A DNA stretch of 64,000 bases from Macrostomum hystrix (taxonomy: Eukaryota; Platyhelminthes; Macrostomidae): the NCBI GenBank assembly GCA_950097015.1, contig CATNEN010000010.1:2062501-2126500 (forward strand). Direction: 5' to 3'. Shown here piece by piece: positions 48,774-60,899 of the stretch. The first letter of the stretch is position 1, and every line of letters begins with the position of its first letter. Both the position numbers and the translations under genes were made by a program. The notes under the pieces were generated by a model. The model saw only the letters and a list, made by a program, of their open reading frames with translations, searched no databases and had not been told where the DNA came from.

Positions 48774-49084
48774 GGAAAGCTCACGCGAGGTGTGCTCATG
48801 AGCCAGGCAGTTACAATTAGGCAATAGCAAACTGCGTGTGCACATGAGGGGCCGATTGTAGCGGACCAATCAAACCAGTGCCTGCCCGGACCAGCAGCAG
48901 GGAAATACTGATGGGGATGAGAAGCTGGCACTCCTACAGAGCTGGGAAGCCTGAGTGGCTGTGGGGAGTTATGGAGGCTGTGAACATTGCGCTCTGTGGC
49001 GTGAGATGATAGCAGTCAGGCTTGACAAAATATGGAAATATTTCTTTTGAGAATGGCCTAAATTGAAGGTTTGGGGATGAAACA

Positions 49085-50240
49085 CATGTCACACTGGACT
49101 GAGAAGTAGAGAGCGGAATGAGAAGTAGAGAGCGGGATGAGAAGTAGAGAGCGGGATGAGAATTTGAGAGTGGAATGAGAAGTAGAGAGCGGAATGAGAA
49201 TTTGAGAGCGGGATGAGAAGTAGAGAGCGGGATGAGAAGTAGAGAGCGGGATGAGAATTTGAGAGTGGAATGAGAAGTAGAGAGCGGGATGAGAATTTAA
49301 GAGTGGAATGAGAAGTAGAGAGCGGGATGAGAATTTAAGAGTGGAATGAGAAGTAGAGAGCGGGATGAGAAGTAGAGAGTGGAATGAGAAGTAGGAGCGG
49401 GATGAGAATTTGAGAGTGGAATGAGAAGTAGGAGCGGGATGAGAATTTGAGAGTGGAATGAGAAGTAGAGAGCGGAATGAGAAGTAGAGAGCGGAATGAG
49501 AAGTAGAGAGCGGAATGAGAAGTAAGAGCGGGATGAGAATTTGAGAGCGGAATGAGAAGTAGAGAGCGGGATGAGAAGTAGAGAGTGGAATGAGAAGTAG
49601 AGAGCGGAATGAGAAGTAAGAGCGGGATGAGAATTTGAGAGCGGAATGAGAAGTAGAGAGCGGGATGAGAAGTAGAGAGCGGAATGAGAAGTAGAGAGTG
49701 GAATGAGAAGTAGAGAGCGGAATGAGAAGTAAGAGCGGGATGAGAAGTAAGAGCGGGATGAGAAGTAAGAGCGGGATGAGAATTTGAGAGTGGAATGAGA
49801 AGTAGAGAGCGGAAAGAGAAGTAAGAGCGGGATGAGAATTTGAGAGCGGAATGAGAAGTAGAGAGCGGGATGAGAAGTAGAGAGTGGAATGAGAAGTAGA
49901 GAGCGGAATGAGAAGTAGAGAGTGGAATGAGAAGTAGAGAGTGGAATGAGAAGTAGAGAGTGGAATGAGAAGTAGAGAGCGGGATGAGAATTTGAGAGTG
50001 GAATGAGAAGTAGAGAGCGGAATGAGAAGTAGAGAGTGGAATGAGAAGTAGAGAGCGGGATGAGAAGTAGAGAGCGGGATTAGAAGTAGAGAGCGGCGGG
50101 ATGAGAAGTAGAGAGCGGAATGAGAATTTGAGAGCGGAATAACAAGTAGAGAGCGGAATGAGAAGTAAAGAGCGGGATGAGAAGTAGAGAGCGGAATGAG
50201 AAGTATAGAGCGGAATGAGAAGGTGACAATGGAATGAGAA
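49085..50240. repeat. 19-bp purine-rich array upstream of the ZnT gene, about 60 copies
   Basis: Unit AGAGCGGGATGAGAAGTAG with GAATTTG and GGAATGAG variants and some 17-bp copies. Confidence 0.93.
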
Positions 50241-50244
50241 TGAA

Positions 50245-50690
50245 CTATTTTTTCAATAAGCACGTGGATTTAATGATTGCCGTCCATCTAATATATAAAT
50301 ATATATGTGGGTACATAAGGGGCTAATTGACTTATAACTCAGTCGCTGACAGTAAATCAAATAAAAGTGCACGGCTGCTAGCACACCTGGGTGGCCATGG
50401 CCAGGCTGGGCCAGTGAAAAATATCTCCTGCCGGATGTCTGCTGCCTACCTTACCGATTTTTGTGGCATGTGCACGCGAGTGGAACTATTTAATTTAGCA
50501 ATTTGTTCCTCTAAATTGGCACTTGAATCGTTGAGGCTAAGCGATGCCGGGACTTTTCACTTGGCCTGCATAATTCAGTACTGGCCGACAGGTCACGAAC
50601 TCCAACCTCTATTCCAAATTCTGAAATTTATGGATTATCGATTTCATGGCCCGCTGAAGTTGGGCTGAACCTAAGGCGAACTGAGGGACT
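50245..50690. other. Unique spacer between two arrays
   Basis: No gene recognised. Short open frames show no family resemblance. Confidence 0.35.
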
Positions 50691-50694
50691 GGAG

Positions 50695-51186
50695 CAACCC
50701 ACAGAAAGATACGTGAGGCCGTTGCAACCCACAGAAAGACAGGAGAGGCCGTTGCAACCCACAGAAAGACAGGAGAGGCCGTTGCAACCCACAGAAAAAT
50801 ACGTGATGCCCTTGCAACCCACAGAAAGACAGGAGAGGCCGTTGCAACCCACAGAAAGATACGTGAGGCCGTTGCAACCCACAGAAAGACAGGAGAGGCC
50901 GTTGCAACCCACAGAAAGACAGGAGAGGCCGTTGCAACCCACAGAAAGACAGGAGAGGCCGTTGTAACCCACAGAAAGACAGGAGAGGCCGTTGCAACCC
51001 ACAGAAAGACAGGAGAGGCCGTTGCAACCCACAGAAAGACAGGAGAGGCCGTTGCAACCCACAGAAAGACAGGAGAGGCCGTTGCAACCCACAGAAAGAC
51101 AGGAGAGGCCGTTGTAACCCACAGAAAGACAGGAGAGGCCGTTGTAACCCACAGAAAGACAGAAGAGGCCGTTGCAACCCACAAAA
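50695..51186. repeat. 30-bp minisatellite, about 16 copies
   Basis: The unit contains ACAGAAAGACAGGAGAGGCC followed by GTTGCAACCC. Variants carry ATACGTGAGG. Confidence 0.93.
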
Positions 51187-51189
51187 GAG

Positions 51190-51735
51190 CATGGGATAAA
51201 GTTCCCAGTTTTTGGGAACTGTCCCGTCATCAACTACGGATCAGATGATTACCCTGATTTAATTCCCAAGTTGATGCAATGAGCTCATTCTAGTGAGTCC
51301 TCAGTGATGCCATTGTTTCTTCGGTCGTGAATCAACATCAATGGGATTTAGAATCAATAATCTGGTGATACCTCTCCCTGGTAGGGTAACCACATCCCGG
51401 TCCATCCCCATTACCTCTCTTTGTCTCCCATACCGAGGCAGAATGAGAAAGAGTAACTGAGAGGGCGCCATTGAAGGGTCAATAGGCAGTCGATTCCATC
51501 GCCTCCAATGCTCTGGGAGTGCACAGAAGTTGAGCTTTTATGGTCCCAGCAGCCAAATCTCGTGGATTGCTGGACAAGCTGGATCAATAATTGAATGGTC
51601 TGATGCCAGCTATATATCCCATAGCCATGTTATGCTCTGTACACAGCTACCCCGCTTTGCACAAAGTTAGCCTTTGTTTTTAAAAACTGATTCCATTCTC
51701 TCTAATGATAGGTGATTTGATGGTCAGGCTCATTC
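51190..51735. other. Unique spacer between arrays
   Basis: No gene or RNA recognised. Confidence 0.35.
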
Positions 51736-51739
51736 TCAT

Positions 51740-54185
51740 TCAATACTCCTCAGCTCATTCTCATTCAATACTCCTCAGGTCACTGTCATTCAATACTCAG
51801 GTCACTGTCATTCAATACTCCTCAGGTCAGTCTCATTCAATACTCAGGTCACTCTCATTCAATACTCCTCAGGTCACTTCATTCAATACTCAGGTCACTG
51901 TCATTCAATACTCAGGTCACTGTCATTCAATACTCCTCAGGTCACTCTCATTCAATACTCAGGTCACTGTCATTCAATACTCAGGTCACTGTCATTCAAT
52001 ACTCAGGTCACTGTCATTCAATACTCAGGTCACTGTCATTCAATACTCAGGTCACTGTCATTCAATACTCCTCAGGTCACTCTCATTCAATACTCCTCAG
52101 GTCACTGTCATTCAATACTCAGGTCACTGTCATTCAATACTCCTAAGGTCACTGTCATTCAATACTCAGGTCACTGTCATTCAATACTCAGGTCACTGTC
52201 ATTCAATACTCCTCAGGTCACTCTCATTCAATACTCCTCAGGTCACTGTCATTCAATACTCAGGTCACTGTCATTCAATACTCCTCAGGTCACTCTCATT
52301 CAATACTCCTCAGGTCACTGTCATTCAATACTCAGGTCACTGTCATTCAATACTCCTCAGGTCAGTCTCATTCAATACTCCTCAGGTCAGTCTCATTCAA
52401 TACTCAGGTCACTCTCATTCAATACTCCTCAGGTCACTGTCATTCAATACTCAGGTCACTGTCATTCAATACTCAGGTCACTGTCATTCAATACTCAGGT
52501 CACTGTCATTCAATACTCCTCAGGTCACTCTCATTCAATACTCAGGTCACTGTCATTCAATACTCAGGTCACTGTCATTCAATACTCAGTTCACTGTCAT
52601 TCAATACTCAGGTCACTGTCATTCAATACTCAGGTCACTGTCATTCAATACTCCTCAGGTCACTCTCATTCAATACTCCTCAGGTCACTGTCATTCAATA
52701 CTCCTCAGGTCACTCTCATTCAATACTCAGGTCACTGTCATTCAATACTCAGGTCACTGTCATTCAATACTCCTCAGGTCACTCTCATTCAATACTCCTC
52801 AGGTCAGTCTCATTCAATACTCCTCAGGTCACTCTCATTCAATACTCCTCAGGTCACTGTCATTCAATACTCAGGTCACTGTCATTCAATACTCCTAAGG
52901 TCACTGTCATTCAATACTCAGGTCACTGTCATTCAATACTCAGGTCACTGTCATTCAATACTCAGGTCACTGTCATTCAATACTCAGGTCACTGTCATTC
53001 AATACTCAGGTCACTGTCACTCAATACTCAGGTCACTCTCATTCAATACTCAGGTCACTGTCATTCAATACTCAGGTCACTGTCATTCAATACTCAGTTC
53101 ACTGTCATTCAATACTCAGGTCACTGTCATTCAATACTCAGGTCACTGTCATTCAATACTCCTCAGGTCACTCTCATTCAATACTCCTCAGGTCACTGTC
53201 ATTCAATACTCCTCAGGTCACTCTCATTCAATACTCAGGTCACTGTCATTCAATACTCAGGTCACTCTCATTCAATACTCCTCAGGTCACTCTCATTCAA
53301 TACTCCTCAGGTCAGTCTCATTCAATACTCCTCAGGTCACTCTCATTCAATACTCCTCAGGTCACTGTCATTCAATACTCAGGTCACTGTCATTCAATAC
53401 TCCTAAGGTCACTGTCATTCAATACTCAGGTCACTGTCATTCAATACTCAGGTCACTGTCATTCAATACTCAGGTCACTGTCATTCAATACTCAGGTCAC
53501 TGTCATTCAATACTCAGGTCACTGTCACTCAATACTCAGGTCACTCTCATTCAATACTCAGGTCACTCTCATTCAATACTCAGGTCACTATACAATACTC
53601 AGGTCACTCTCATTCAATACTCAGGTCACTCTCATTCAATACTCAGGTCACTCTCATTCAATACTCAGGTCACTCTCATTCAATGCTCAGGTCACTCTCA
53701 TTCAATACTCAGGTCACTCTCATTCAATACTCAGGTCACTCTCATTCAATACTCAGGTCACTCTCATTCAATACTCAGGTCACTCTCATTCAATACTCAG
53801 GTCACTCTCATTCAATACTCAGGTCACTCTCATTCAATACTCAGGTCACTCTCATTCAATACTCAGGTCACTCTCATTCAATACTCAGGTCACTCTCATT
53901 CAATACTCAGGTCACTCTCATTCAATACTCAGGTCACTCTCATTCAATACTCAGGTCACTCTCATTCAATACTCAGGTCACTCTCATTCAATACTCAGGT
54001 CACTCTCATTCAATACTCAGGTCACTCTCATTCAATACTCAGGTCACTCTCATTCAATACTCAGGTCACTCTCATTCAATACTCAGGTCACTCTCATTCA
54101 ATACTCAGGTCACTCTCATTCAATACTCAGGTCACTCTCATTCAATACTCAGGTCACTCTCATTCAATGCTCAGGTCACTTTTCA
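51740..54185. repeat. 2.4-kb array of 22/25-bp units upstream of the DEG/ENaC gene
   Basis: Unit CAATACTCAGGTCACTGTCA plus TT, alternating with a 25-bp form carrying an extra CTC. Mixed 22/25 blocks in 51900-53500 recur as higher-order segments, while 53600-54170 is almost pure 22-mer with CTCTCATT. Confidence 0.95.
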
Positions 54186-54317
54186 ATCTCTTCAATAAAA
54201 GTTCGTCTTAGCATAAATGCAGGTGAATCTCGTCTACTTCCGGTAGTATAGTTAGTAAACATTTTAATTAGTCCCAAGTCTATGGGCTGTTTGATGATTG
54301 TACCCGTGGACGGATCC

Positions 54318-54360
54318 GTGTGTGTGCTCAGGAGTCAGTGGAATGGGCAGAATCGCCATG
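54318..54360 (+). mobile_element. SINE family A fragment
   Basis: TGTGTGTGCTCAGGAGTCAG followed by TGGAATGGGCAGAATCGCC matches the internal part of the copies at 11341-11640 and 42985-43143. Confidence 0.5.
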
Positions 54361-54763
54361 TCCACTGTACGTAGTCGCTGCGACCGTTGCAAATGTGAAA
54401 ATTAATTTTTAGTCACAATATCTGTAGTGATGACGGGCACACATACTATAAAATGAAGCTTTAGGCTATCAGGCTTTTGTTTCATTTCTGAGAAAAAAAA
54501 TTGTTCTCATAAAGATTGTTCATATGCATAAACGAAGTTGCTGGTTTTGGCATTTCTGACACGTCTTAAATGAACAAATTATTTAAGCGTATCATGGCTA
54601 CTAGAACTCGCACAGCCATCAGCTAAAGTGCCATTATCCTAAGTACTCGTAAGTGCACATACATTAGACTCAATCTAAGAGAGCATCTCTGATTGAAAAT
54701 AGTTGTCACCTCGGCAAGTCAGAAGGCCCACCACCCAGATGCTTGGTCGCCGGGGATTAGCGC

Positions 54764-54797
<34 letters not shown>

Positions 54798-54952
54798 TAA
54801 TTAGTTGAAAGCTGTCGAAGTTTCAAGACGCTGCTCCCGCGGTCCTCATAAAAGTGGGATATAATCCCATAAGCCAAGGACAGGTCTCATTCCTCGGTTA
54901 TCCGAGAACTCCCTAATTTGACAACCAAAGATCCCAAATCGCCGCCACAGGC
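54360..54952 (+). other. 5' flank of the DEG/ENaC gene, with a CAG tract
   Basis: Contains (AGC)n at about 54765-54797, eleven units, and an acceptor-like CCGCCACAG ending at 54950, two bases before the ATG. The promoter is not evident. Confidence 0.5.
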
Positions 54953-57277
54953 ATGTCCAACATCGGGCACATCAGCCGGAGCTTCTCCCAGACGACCACC
55001 ATCCACGGCATGCGGCGCCTGAATGACGGCCCGCTGATCTACCGCCTCGTCTGGATGCTGTTCGTCCTTGGCACCTTCACCGGCTTCTTCATCCACCTCG
55101 GCCAGCTGCTCAGCCGCTATGCTGAGTATCCTGTCAACACTGAGAACTTCGAGGGCGTCGACGACTTCCAGTTCCCCTCGGTAACCATCTGTCCTAACGA
55201 CTACATGCACTACGACTACCGCTACAACCCCATCCCCAGCAGCCTGGATGACGCCCGCTCCCTGTACGACATGGTCTACGACCTGGCCAGGGTCTGGCAC
55301 CGCATCAAGAACAACAACACCTACATCCCCGTCTACCCCTACAGCGAGTATGACGATGGCAAGAACTCGCTGAAGCAGGTGGCCTACAGGTCCCGGCAGT
55401 TTCAGACCCTGCAGGACACAGTGGTCTACTGCCGGTACAACTCTCGCGACTGCTCATACGATGAGTTCCAGGTCTACAAGGACCCACAGAACTTTCTCTG
55501 CTTCACTTTCACTCCAAAGAACCGAGAGGGCCTACAGACCGACGAGGGCAACGGCATGTTCCTCATCCTGTACTCAAACTCCAACAGCTTCCTGACTGAG
55601 GAGGAGGAGATCAACCACATCCCGGGATTTTCTGTCACACTGCACGAACCGGGTGCGCTTCCACTCTTTAATACTGGCATAACACTGGGACACTTGATGA
55701 TTAACAACGCTCGAGACACTCGAAAGTTCCGATTTCTAAGATACTTAGCAAGCTAGTTGCTTAAGATTTTAAAGGACGAAAAACTGATATTAGCGCCAAA
55801 TAATGCTCCGAAAGCTGTAAAATTAGCTAATTAGCCAGATTTGTTTCATTTATTAACAGGTAAAGTTCCGGAAGTGAGGCAACCCTGGACAAATTAGATG
55901 AAAGCTGAAAGAGCTTTGGAATACCATAGGAGCTGAGCCATCGATACTTTTCCGCTTTTTAAGCCCATTTCCTAATAGCATTGTGAGGTTGTCACTTACA
56001 CAACGCTCTTCCACCACAGATATCACACTCGGGCCTAACTTCAATCCCTTAAATCACACCATGCCGAATGCTTCCCAGAGGTAACAAAATATCCTACTGC
56101 TTCCCAAAGGTATAAAATTATCCATAATGCTTCCCGCAGGTATCACTCCTAACCTGGCCTCGGCCATCGCGGTGCCGCTGCAGCAACGCGTCAGTGTCGA
56201 GGTCCGGCAGCGCACGGAAATTAAGCTTGATCGCAGCGCCTACCACTGCAGCGCTGATCTCGGCAAAGTCACCTACGTAAGCGACTTCAGCCGCTCCGTC
56301 AGCAATCCGGAGCTCGTCTCGTTCCGAGCCAAGCAGCAGGACTGCCTGCTGCGCCATCGCCAGTTGGAGTTTCTTCACGAATGCGGCTGCCTTGCCGAGC
56401 ACCTGCCGATACCTGTTGACCTCATGTCACTCGGCCGGCCCTGCCACGAGATGTGGGAGCCGATGTTCTTCATGGACATCAGGCCGCCAACTGGCAACGG
56501 CTCGACCGGCATGACGATCAAGAATGGAAGCGTCGTGCTCGACTTCGAAGAGTTCTTTCAGGCCAACTCGGCACGCTGGGAGCCGATGCGGCAGGCGGCC
56601 CTCTGCTTCGATCGAGTCGAGAGTCGCCAGTCCAACCTGCAGGCTGCGAACGGCGAGTGCATTCGCCTGTGCCAGCGCACCGAGTTTCCCGTCTCCATCA
56701 CGGCCACCCGCTGGCCCATGGACGTTGGAGTTGGCTACTCAGCGACCGCCATCAACAGCTCCTTGGATCTTTTCCTCGACAGGGCGATCGCCAAGGCCGA
56801 GGCAGCCACCAACGACACGCTGAGAAGTTTGCGCATCGCCAAGAAGCGGCAGGTACCGGACAAGTTCCAGTACTTCTGCTTGCTGGATTTGCACCTGTCA
56901 AGCAACGGTGCGTTTCACTCGCGTGAGGACTGGGTCTATCCGCTGCGGAACCTGCTGTCTGATCTCGGCGGGATTCTCGGTGAGTTTATGCTCTACTGGA
57001 ACTCGGGCCCTTAGGATCGCAGCCTGCATGAGATGTTACATTTTAGGAACTTGAAATTCATAAGTGATAAGCAATAATATAAGCTTAAAGTCAGGCCGTG
57101 TCATGAGTACCCCGAATCGCCGCAGGTCTGTGGATCGGGGCCAGCATCATTACGGTGGTCGAGCTGATGGAGCTGCTGCTGCGCATCGCAGTTTCCCTGT
57201 CTTGGCGCCTTCGACCGGCTGAGAAGGCCCCGCCAACAGTGGACGAGAAGGTGTCTACTCCAGACACGCCAGTCTAA
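54953..57277 (+). CDS. DEG/ENaC family sodium channel subunit
   Basis: Exons 54953-55652, 56140-56979 and 57126-57277; 1692 nt, 563 aa, all GT-AG in phase 1. The intracellular N-terminus holds the family His-Gly gating motif (TTTIHGMRRL, 18-19). TM1 is about 29-52, followed by FQFPSVTICPN (72-82). A large extracellular domain contains LHEPG (spanning the first junction), CGC and the Cys-rich block ending GECIRLCQRTEFP. TM2 begins LLSDLGGILGLWIGASIITV with the GAS selectivity filter, then a short cytosolic tail. The family forms trimeric, amiloride-sensitive sodium channels opened by acid, peptides, bile acids or mechanical force. Which ligand opens this one cannot be read from the sequence. 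The length is usual. Donors GTGCGC and GTGAGT are used. Confidence 0.92.
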
Positions 57278-58773
57278 AGAATTTGAAGACTTAGAGATTT
57301 AATTTATTCTAAATATTGGTGACATTATATTAGAACTGAGTCTCGGAACAACCTTGATGAACTAACTCTCGTTGAGTATCTCGATGTTTTGTGATTCTGG
57401 GAGTAGATTGATCGACCAAAAAAATGTATGTTACTTTCTGGATTTTTTATGGAGATTGGTTGAATATTTTTGGAGATACAGAAAAAAGTAAAATGAGTGT
57501 TTAGAAATACTTTCTTCTGTTTTTATCAGTCATTTTTTTAAACTATCATTTTTTATAAAAAACTAGGATGCTTTTTTTACAGATGGCAAAGATTCAAGCA
57601 TGCTACACTACACAGTACGCTGAATGGTGATAATGCGATCGCGTCTCGCGACACTCTACTACGAGTAGTCTAGGGCGAAATACATATAGGTAAAAATGCA
57701 ATATCCATTCTTTCCCAGTCTGCCCAAAGCTTTTTCTTAGGGTCGCAGGTGTCCTCTTATCAGACCATCAGCCGAATCGAAAGTGTCCATTCAACAGCAA
57801 TCATTATCTACCTCAGCAAAACATTCTGTTTATTATTTATAAGCCTCCTATCCTGTCCACCTCCTGTAGTATATTAGCACATGATAGCGACTCATGGAAC
57901 TTGGCTAGAAAAGAAGAGATGGCAAAATACAATTAATTAAAAAATATTTTATACTTGCTGAGCTCTTTATCAAGGAAAAATTCTCTCTTTAAACAATCCA
58001 TTGTATTTGCCTTTAGCAGAGACACAGAAACGCAGGACTGTCAATTAATGAAAGCATCGATAGCAAAGTACTTTTAAGCGATATTCAGGCTGAAAATCGA
58101 ATGGAAAAATATTAACTATCTATAAATATAACGTAGACTCAGGTAGCCATCTTGTGACACAGCCAAAACTCGTACACCGCCAAAAAGGAAAGTCGTGGCT
58201 GTGCCACCGTCTCGATTAGACAAAATCACAAGACTCAAAGCTATCAGCTTTGAGTACGGAAATGTATGAGCATTGAAGCCGAGCCACGGCGCATGTGTAC
58301 TCTTGGAGGGTGCAGCGGATTCACCAAACAACAATTCACTTTCGCAAACCGTGGCGCAGTAGACTAAGCATGACCAAAGCAGGACAAAATACTGAGACAA
58401 ATGGCTCGAAAAGCCTGACTAAGCATGACGGACGAAGAAAATAGGAGTACGCTTGAGCAAAGACGTGTGTTAGCAAAGGGATCAATTGCTTAAATACCCA
58501 ACGGGTAAATAGTGTAGTTCGGCGCAGTGGGAGAGTGGCAAGTGATTCGTAGCTCGTACGTTACAACGCTGGAATAAATCGAAACGATCTATACAAACCA
58601 TGCTGAATGATGATTGGTAGCAAGCATTATCTGAAGCACGTGTTACAGCAGTGAATGTGAATGCACAGGTGACTACTTTGAGCTTGTACTCTCGTACGAA
58701 TGACTAATGAGTTTCAATGCGAGTACTCAATCAGTACTGCTTCAAACATTCGGGACAGACTGCACGGGCGGGT
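57278..58773. other. Intergenic region between convergent genes
   Basis: AT-rich 3' flanks of the channel and phosphatase-subunit genes. A minus frame at 58400-58116 encodes a secreted-looking 94-residue stretch (YFVLLWSCLVYCATVCES at its start), but it has no ATG and is preceded by an in-frame stop, so I do not call it a gene. Confidence 0.35.
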
Positions 58774-59883
58774 TTACAAGAACCTGGCCAATGTGTCATC
58801 GTCGGATCCTTCCCAGCCCAAGGGCAGACAGTCGAACGCGTAGTTCTCGCCGTAGTTGCTGTCCCAGAAGGTCTGCCCGAGGGTGTCGTAGCGAATACAC
58901 AGAGCGGCTCGATTGCCTGCTGCAGCGCCGAAGCCCGCAGGTAGAGGCACCTGGAAGACGAACTGGTCCGTCATGTCCGCGGCTTTGTTCGTCGACTCAT
59001 AGACAGCGGCGACCTCGCTGCAGCTGCGCCACGCATCGAATGTGACGCGAACTGTTACTCGCTTCTCGAAGTGCAGGTTGCATACCCGGATTTGTCCCGA
59101 CAGCATGGAGCTGCCAGCATCGACCCCAGCTCGCTCCAGCATCACCTTCTGTGACATCACGCGCGAAATGAAGCCCGCGCAACCGCCCGGCTGCGGGAAG
59201 CACGGGCTCACTAGGAGGCGGCGCTTCGGCTGCGGAGCTGGAGCCAGCGAATCGCGCCGATAGCCCAGCTGTCGAAGAGCGGGTTCCGTCTCTGGCGGCG
59301 ACTCGAAGTTGAACACGTGACGCACCTTGATGAGATCCAAGCCCAGCGAGTCCGCGAAGCGCACGACCTTCTTGGTGCGCCTTCTTCCATCGCTGCTGGC
59401 GCTGTCAGTTGAGCAGTTACTTCTTAGCGACGAGCAACGCTTAATGGCTGATCTAGATGCCCAGGGTTCCACCTCCTCTTCCTCGTCCTCATCTGCCTCA
59501 TTCTCTTCACCAGGTTCCAGGGTTTCAGTTTCTTCTCCAGCTTCCATGGCCTCATTGTCTTCGCCAGCTTCATCTGAAAAGGCCTCGTCAACATCTTCGA
59601 CTTTCTCCACGGCCTGAGAGCAGCTGCGCTCCACCCAGCCGCCGACGTTGGCTGCCTTCTGGATGTCCACGCCGCTCTCGCGCAGTCCGAGCTCCTGGAA
59701 CGCCCTCGTGAGGCTGTCGCAAACTCCGGACTCCAGGCTAAATATCCCGGACGAGGTTTCACTCATTTGCGATGTTGTGGATGAATTCCTGTACGCATTG
59801 GCCTCTTTGGCTGTAACAGACGACGTTTCTTGCACGTCGTGCAGCACTTCGCCTTGATCATCGCCAGTACGATAGATACTCAT
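58774..59883 (-). CDS. PPP1R3: Protein phosphatase 1 glycogen-targeting regulatory subunit (PPP1R3-like)
   Basis: A 369-residue protein in a single exon starting at ATG 59883. Residues 100-140 are strongly acidic. The PP1-docking RVxF motif is KKVVRFADSLGLDL (171-184), the usual form in this family. A CBM21 carbohydrate-binding domain fills about 240-352: VCNLHFEKRVTVRVTFDAW (268-286) and the glycogen-binding signature FWDSNYGENY (339-348). Known members tether PP1 to glycogen, where it activates glycogen synthase and inhibits phosphorylase. The closest animal types are PPP1R3B/C/D, which are also short and intronless in the coding part. The acidic N-terminal insert is longer than usual. An acceptor-like AAATTTCAG ends at 59906, 22 bases before the ATG, so a 5' untranslated intron or trans-splicing is possible. 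It is convergent with the channel gene. Confidence 0.93.
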   Translation of the reverse strand: MSIYRTGDDQGEVLHDVQETSSVTAKEANAYRNSSTTSQMSETSSGIFSLESGVCDSLTRAFQELGLRESGVDIQKAANVGGWVERSCSQAVEKVEDVDEAFSDEAGEDNEAMEAGEETETLEPGEENEADEDEEEEVEPWASRSAIKRCSSLRSNCSTDSASSDGRRRTKKVVRFADSLGLDLIKVRHVFNFESPPETEPALRQLGYRRDSLAPAPQPKRRLLVSPCFPQPGGCAGFISRVMSQKVMLERAGVDAGSSMLSGQIRVCNLHFEKRVTVRVTFDAWRSCSEVAAVYESTNKAADMTDQFVFQVPLPAGFGAAAGNRAALCIRYDTLGQTFWDSNYGENYAFDCLPLGWEGSDDDTLARFL

Positions 59884-59906
59884 GGCTGGCTATCAGGGTT
59901 GTGGAC

Positions 59907-60895
59907 TGAAATTTTACAGCAGGGGCAAGGCTGTTTTCCGTCTGCTTTCGACTTTTCACACATTTCTACTGGCAAGTAGTGAGGACGGAAAGAACTCTTA
60001 GCTTAACTGATCGTACACAAAATGCATTCCAGAATAAAACTACATTCCCTAGACCCGGGCGAGGGTAAACAATTCTGATCGCCAGCCTTCCAGTGAAAGG
60101 CGCAGATGTTGTTGCTGCCAAATGATTCCTTTGTCAAGCGAAGCCGGCAAAACTTACAGAAGAAACGAACCCACGTTATTGAGTTCAAAGTGTACTTTTT
60201 AGTGACTGTCCTACATTTTTAGAGACTTGCAAATGAGGTAATCATTTTAGAAAGCGATACTTCTTGTTCTAGGAGAACACATTCTGTGCAGTAATTTTGT
60301 TAAAAACCAAGCACATTATTATGTCTTACCGGTTGCAACGCGGATACTCTGTTGTAGGAATAGACAGCAAGGGCAAACGAGGAGATAAATCCTGTACACA
60401 GGCAGAGCCCTGCCTTCGTAGTCTGTAAAGCGATCTTCTGGTGTTACAGGGAGAGAATCTAGGTTCAGTTTGCGTTTCTGTCGGGGGCATTCTGTGCTTA
60501 TAAACTTTTGCTACAGTCCCCAGTCTCTCCCCCAAGGCTGTCCACGCAGCATCTGATTTCATTGGACTGAGCGGGCAGACTTTCTGGGTTCAAACTGAGG
60601 TCGCTGCAGTCTGAATGAACACTGGGCAGGAATTGAGATTCTCTGTACCCTGTGAGTGTGTTCGTGTGCGCTCTGTCCCGTCTCCTCCTCTTCCTCTCTC
60701 TCCGCTGCTCTTCCTCTCTCCGTGACTGCGTACAAAAATGTTCTTAGAGAGCGTTTTATAGCTCGTACTGGAATTTTTTCAACTCGTATTGACTAGTCGT
60801 GCTAACTTTGCAACTCGCAGTTTTAGGGTGTAAACAATGCTATTCAGATAAATTGCATGGTGCATATAAAAGCTTAACACGCTTGATTTACTAGT
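59907..60895. other. 5' flank of the phosphatase-subunit gene
   Basis: No second gene recognised. A pyrimidine-rich CTCTCCGCTGCTCTTCC stretch at about 60690-60720 precedes the large array. Confidence 0.35.
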
Positions 60896-60899
60896 TTAA

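Noticed and set aside
49058-54198. Long open frames of 170-400 codons through the 19-, 30- and 22-bp arrays
   Set aside because: Stop-free repeat units in several frames at once, without any unique coding segment.
58116-58400. Secreted-looking 94-residue minus frame
   Set aside because: It has no ATG, an in-frame TAG lies just upstream, and there is no recognisable homology or splice support.
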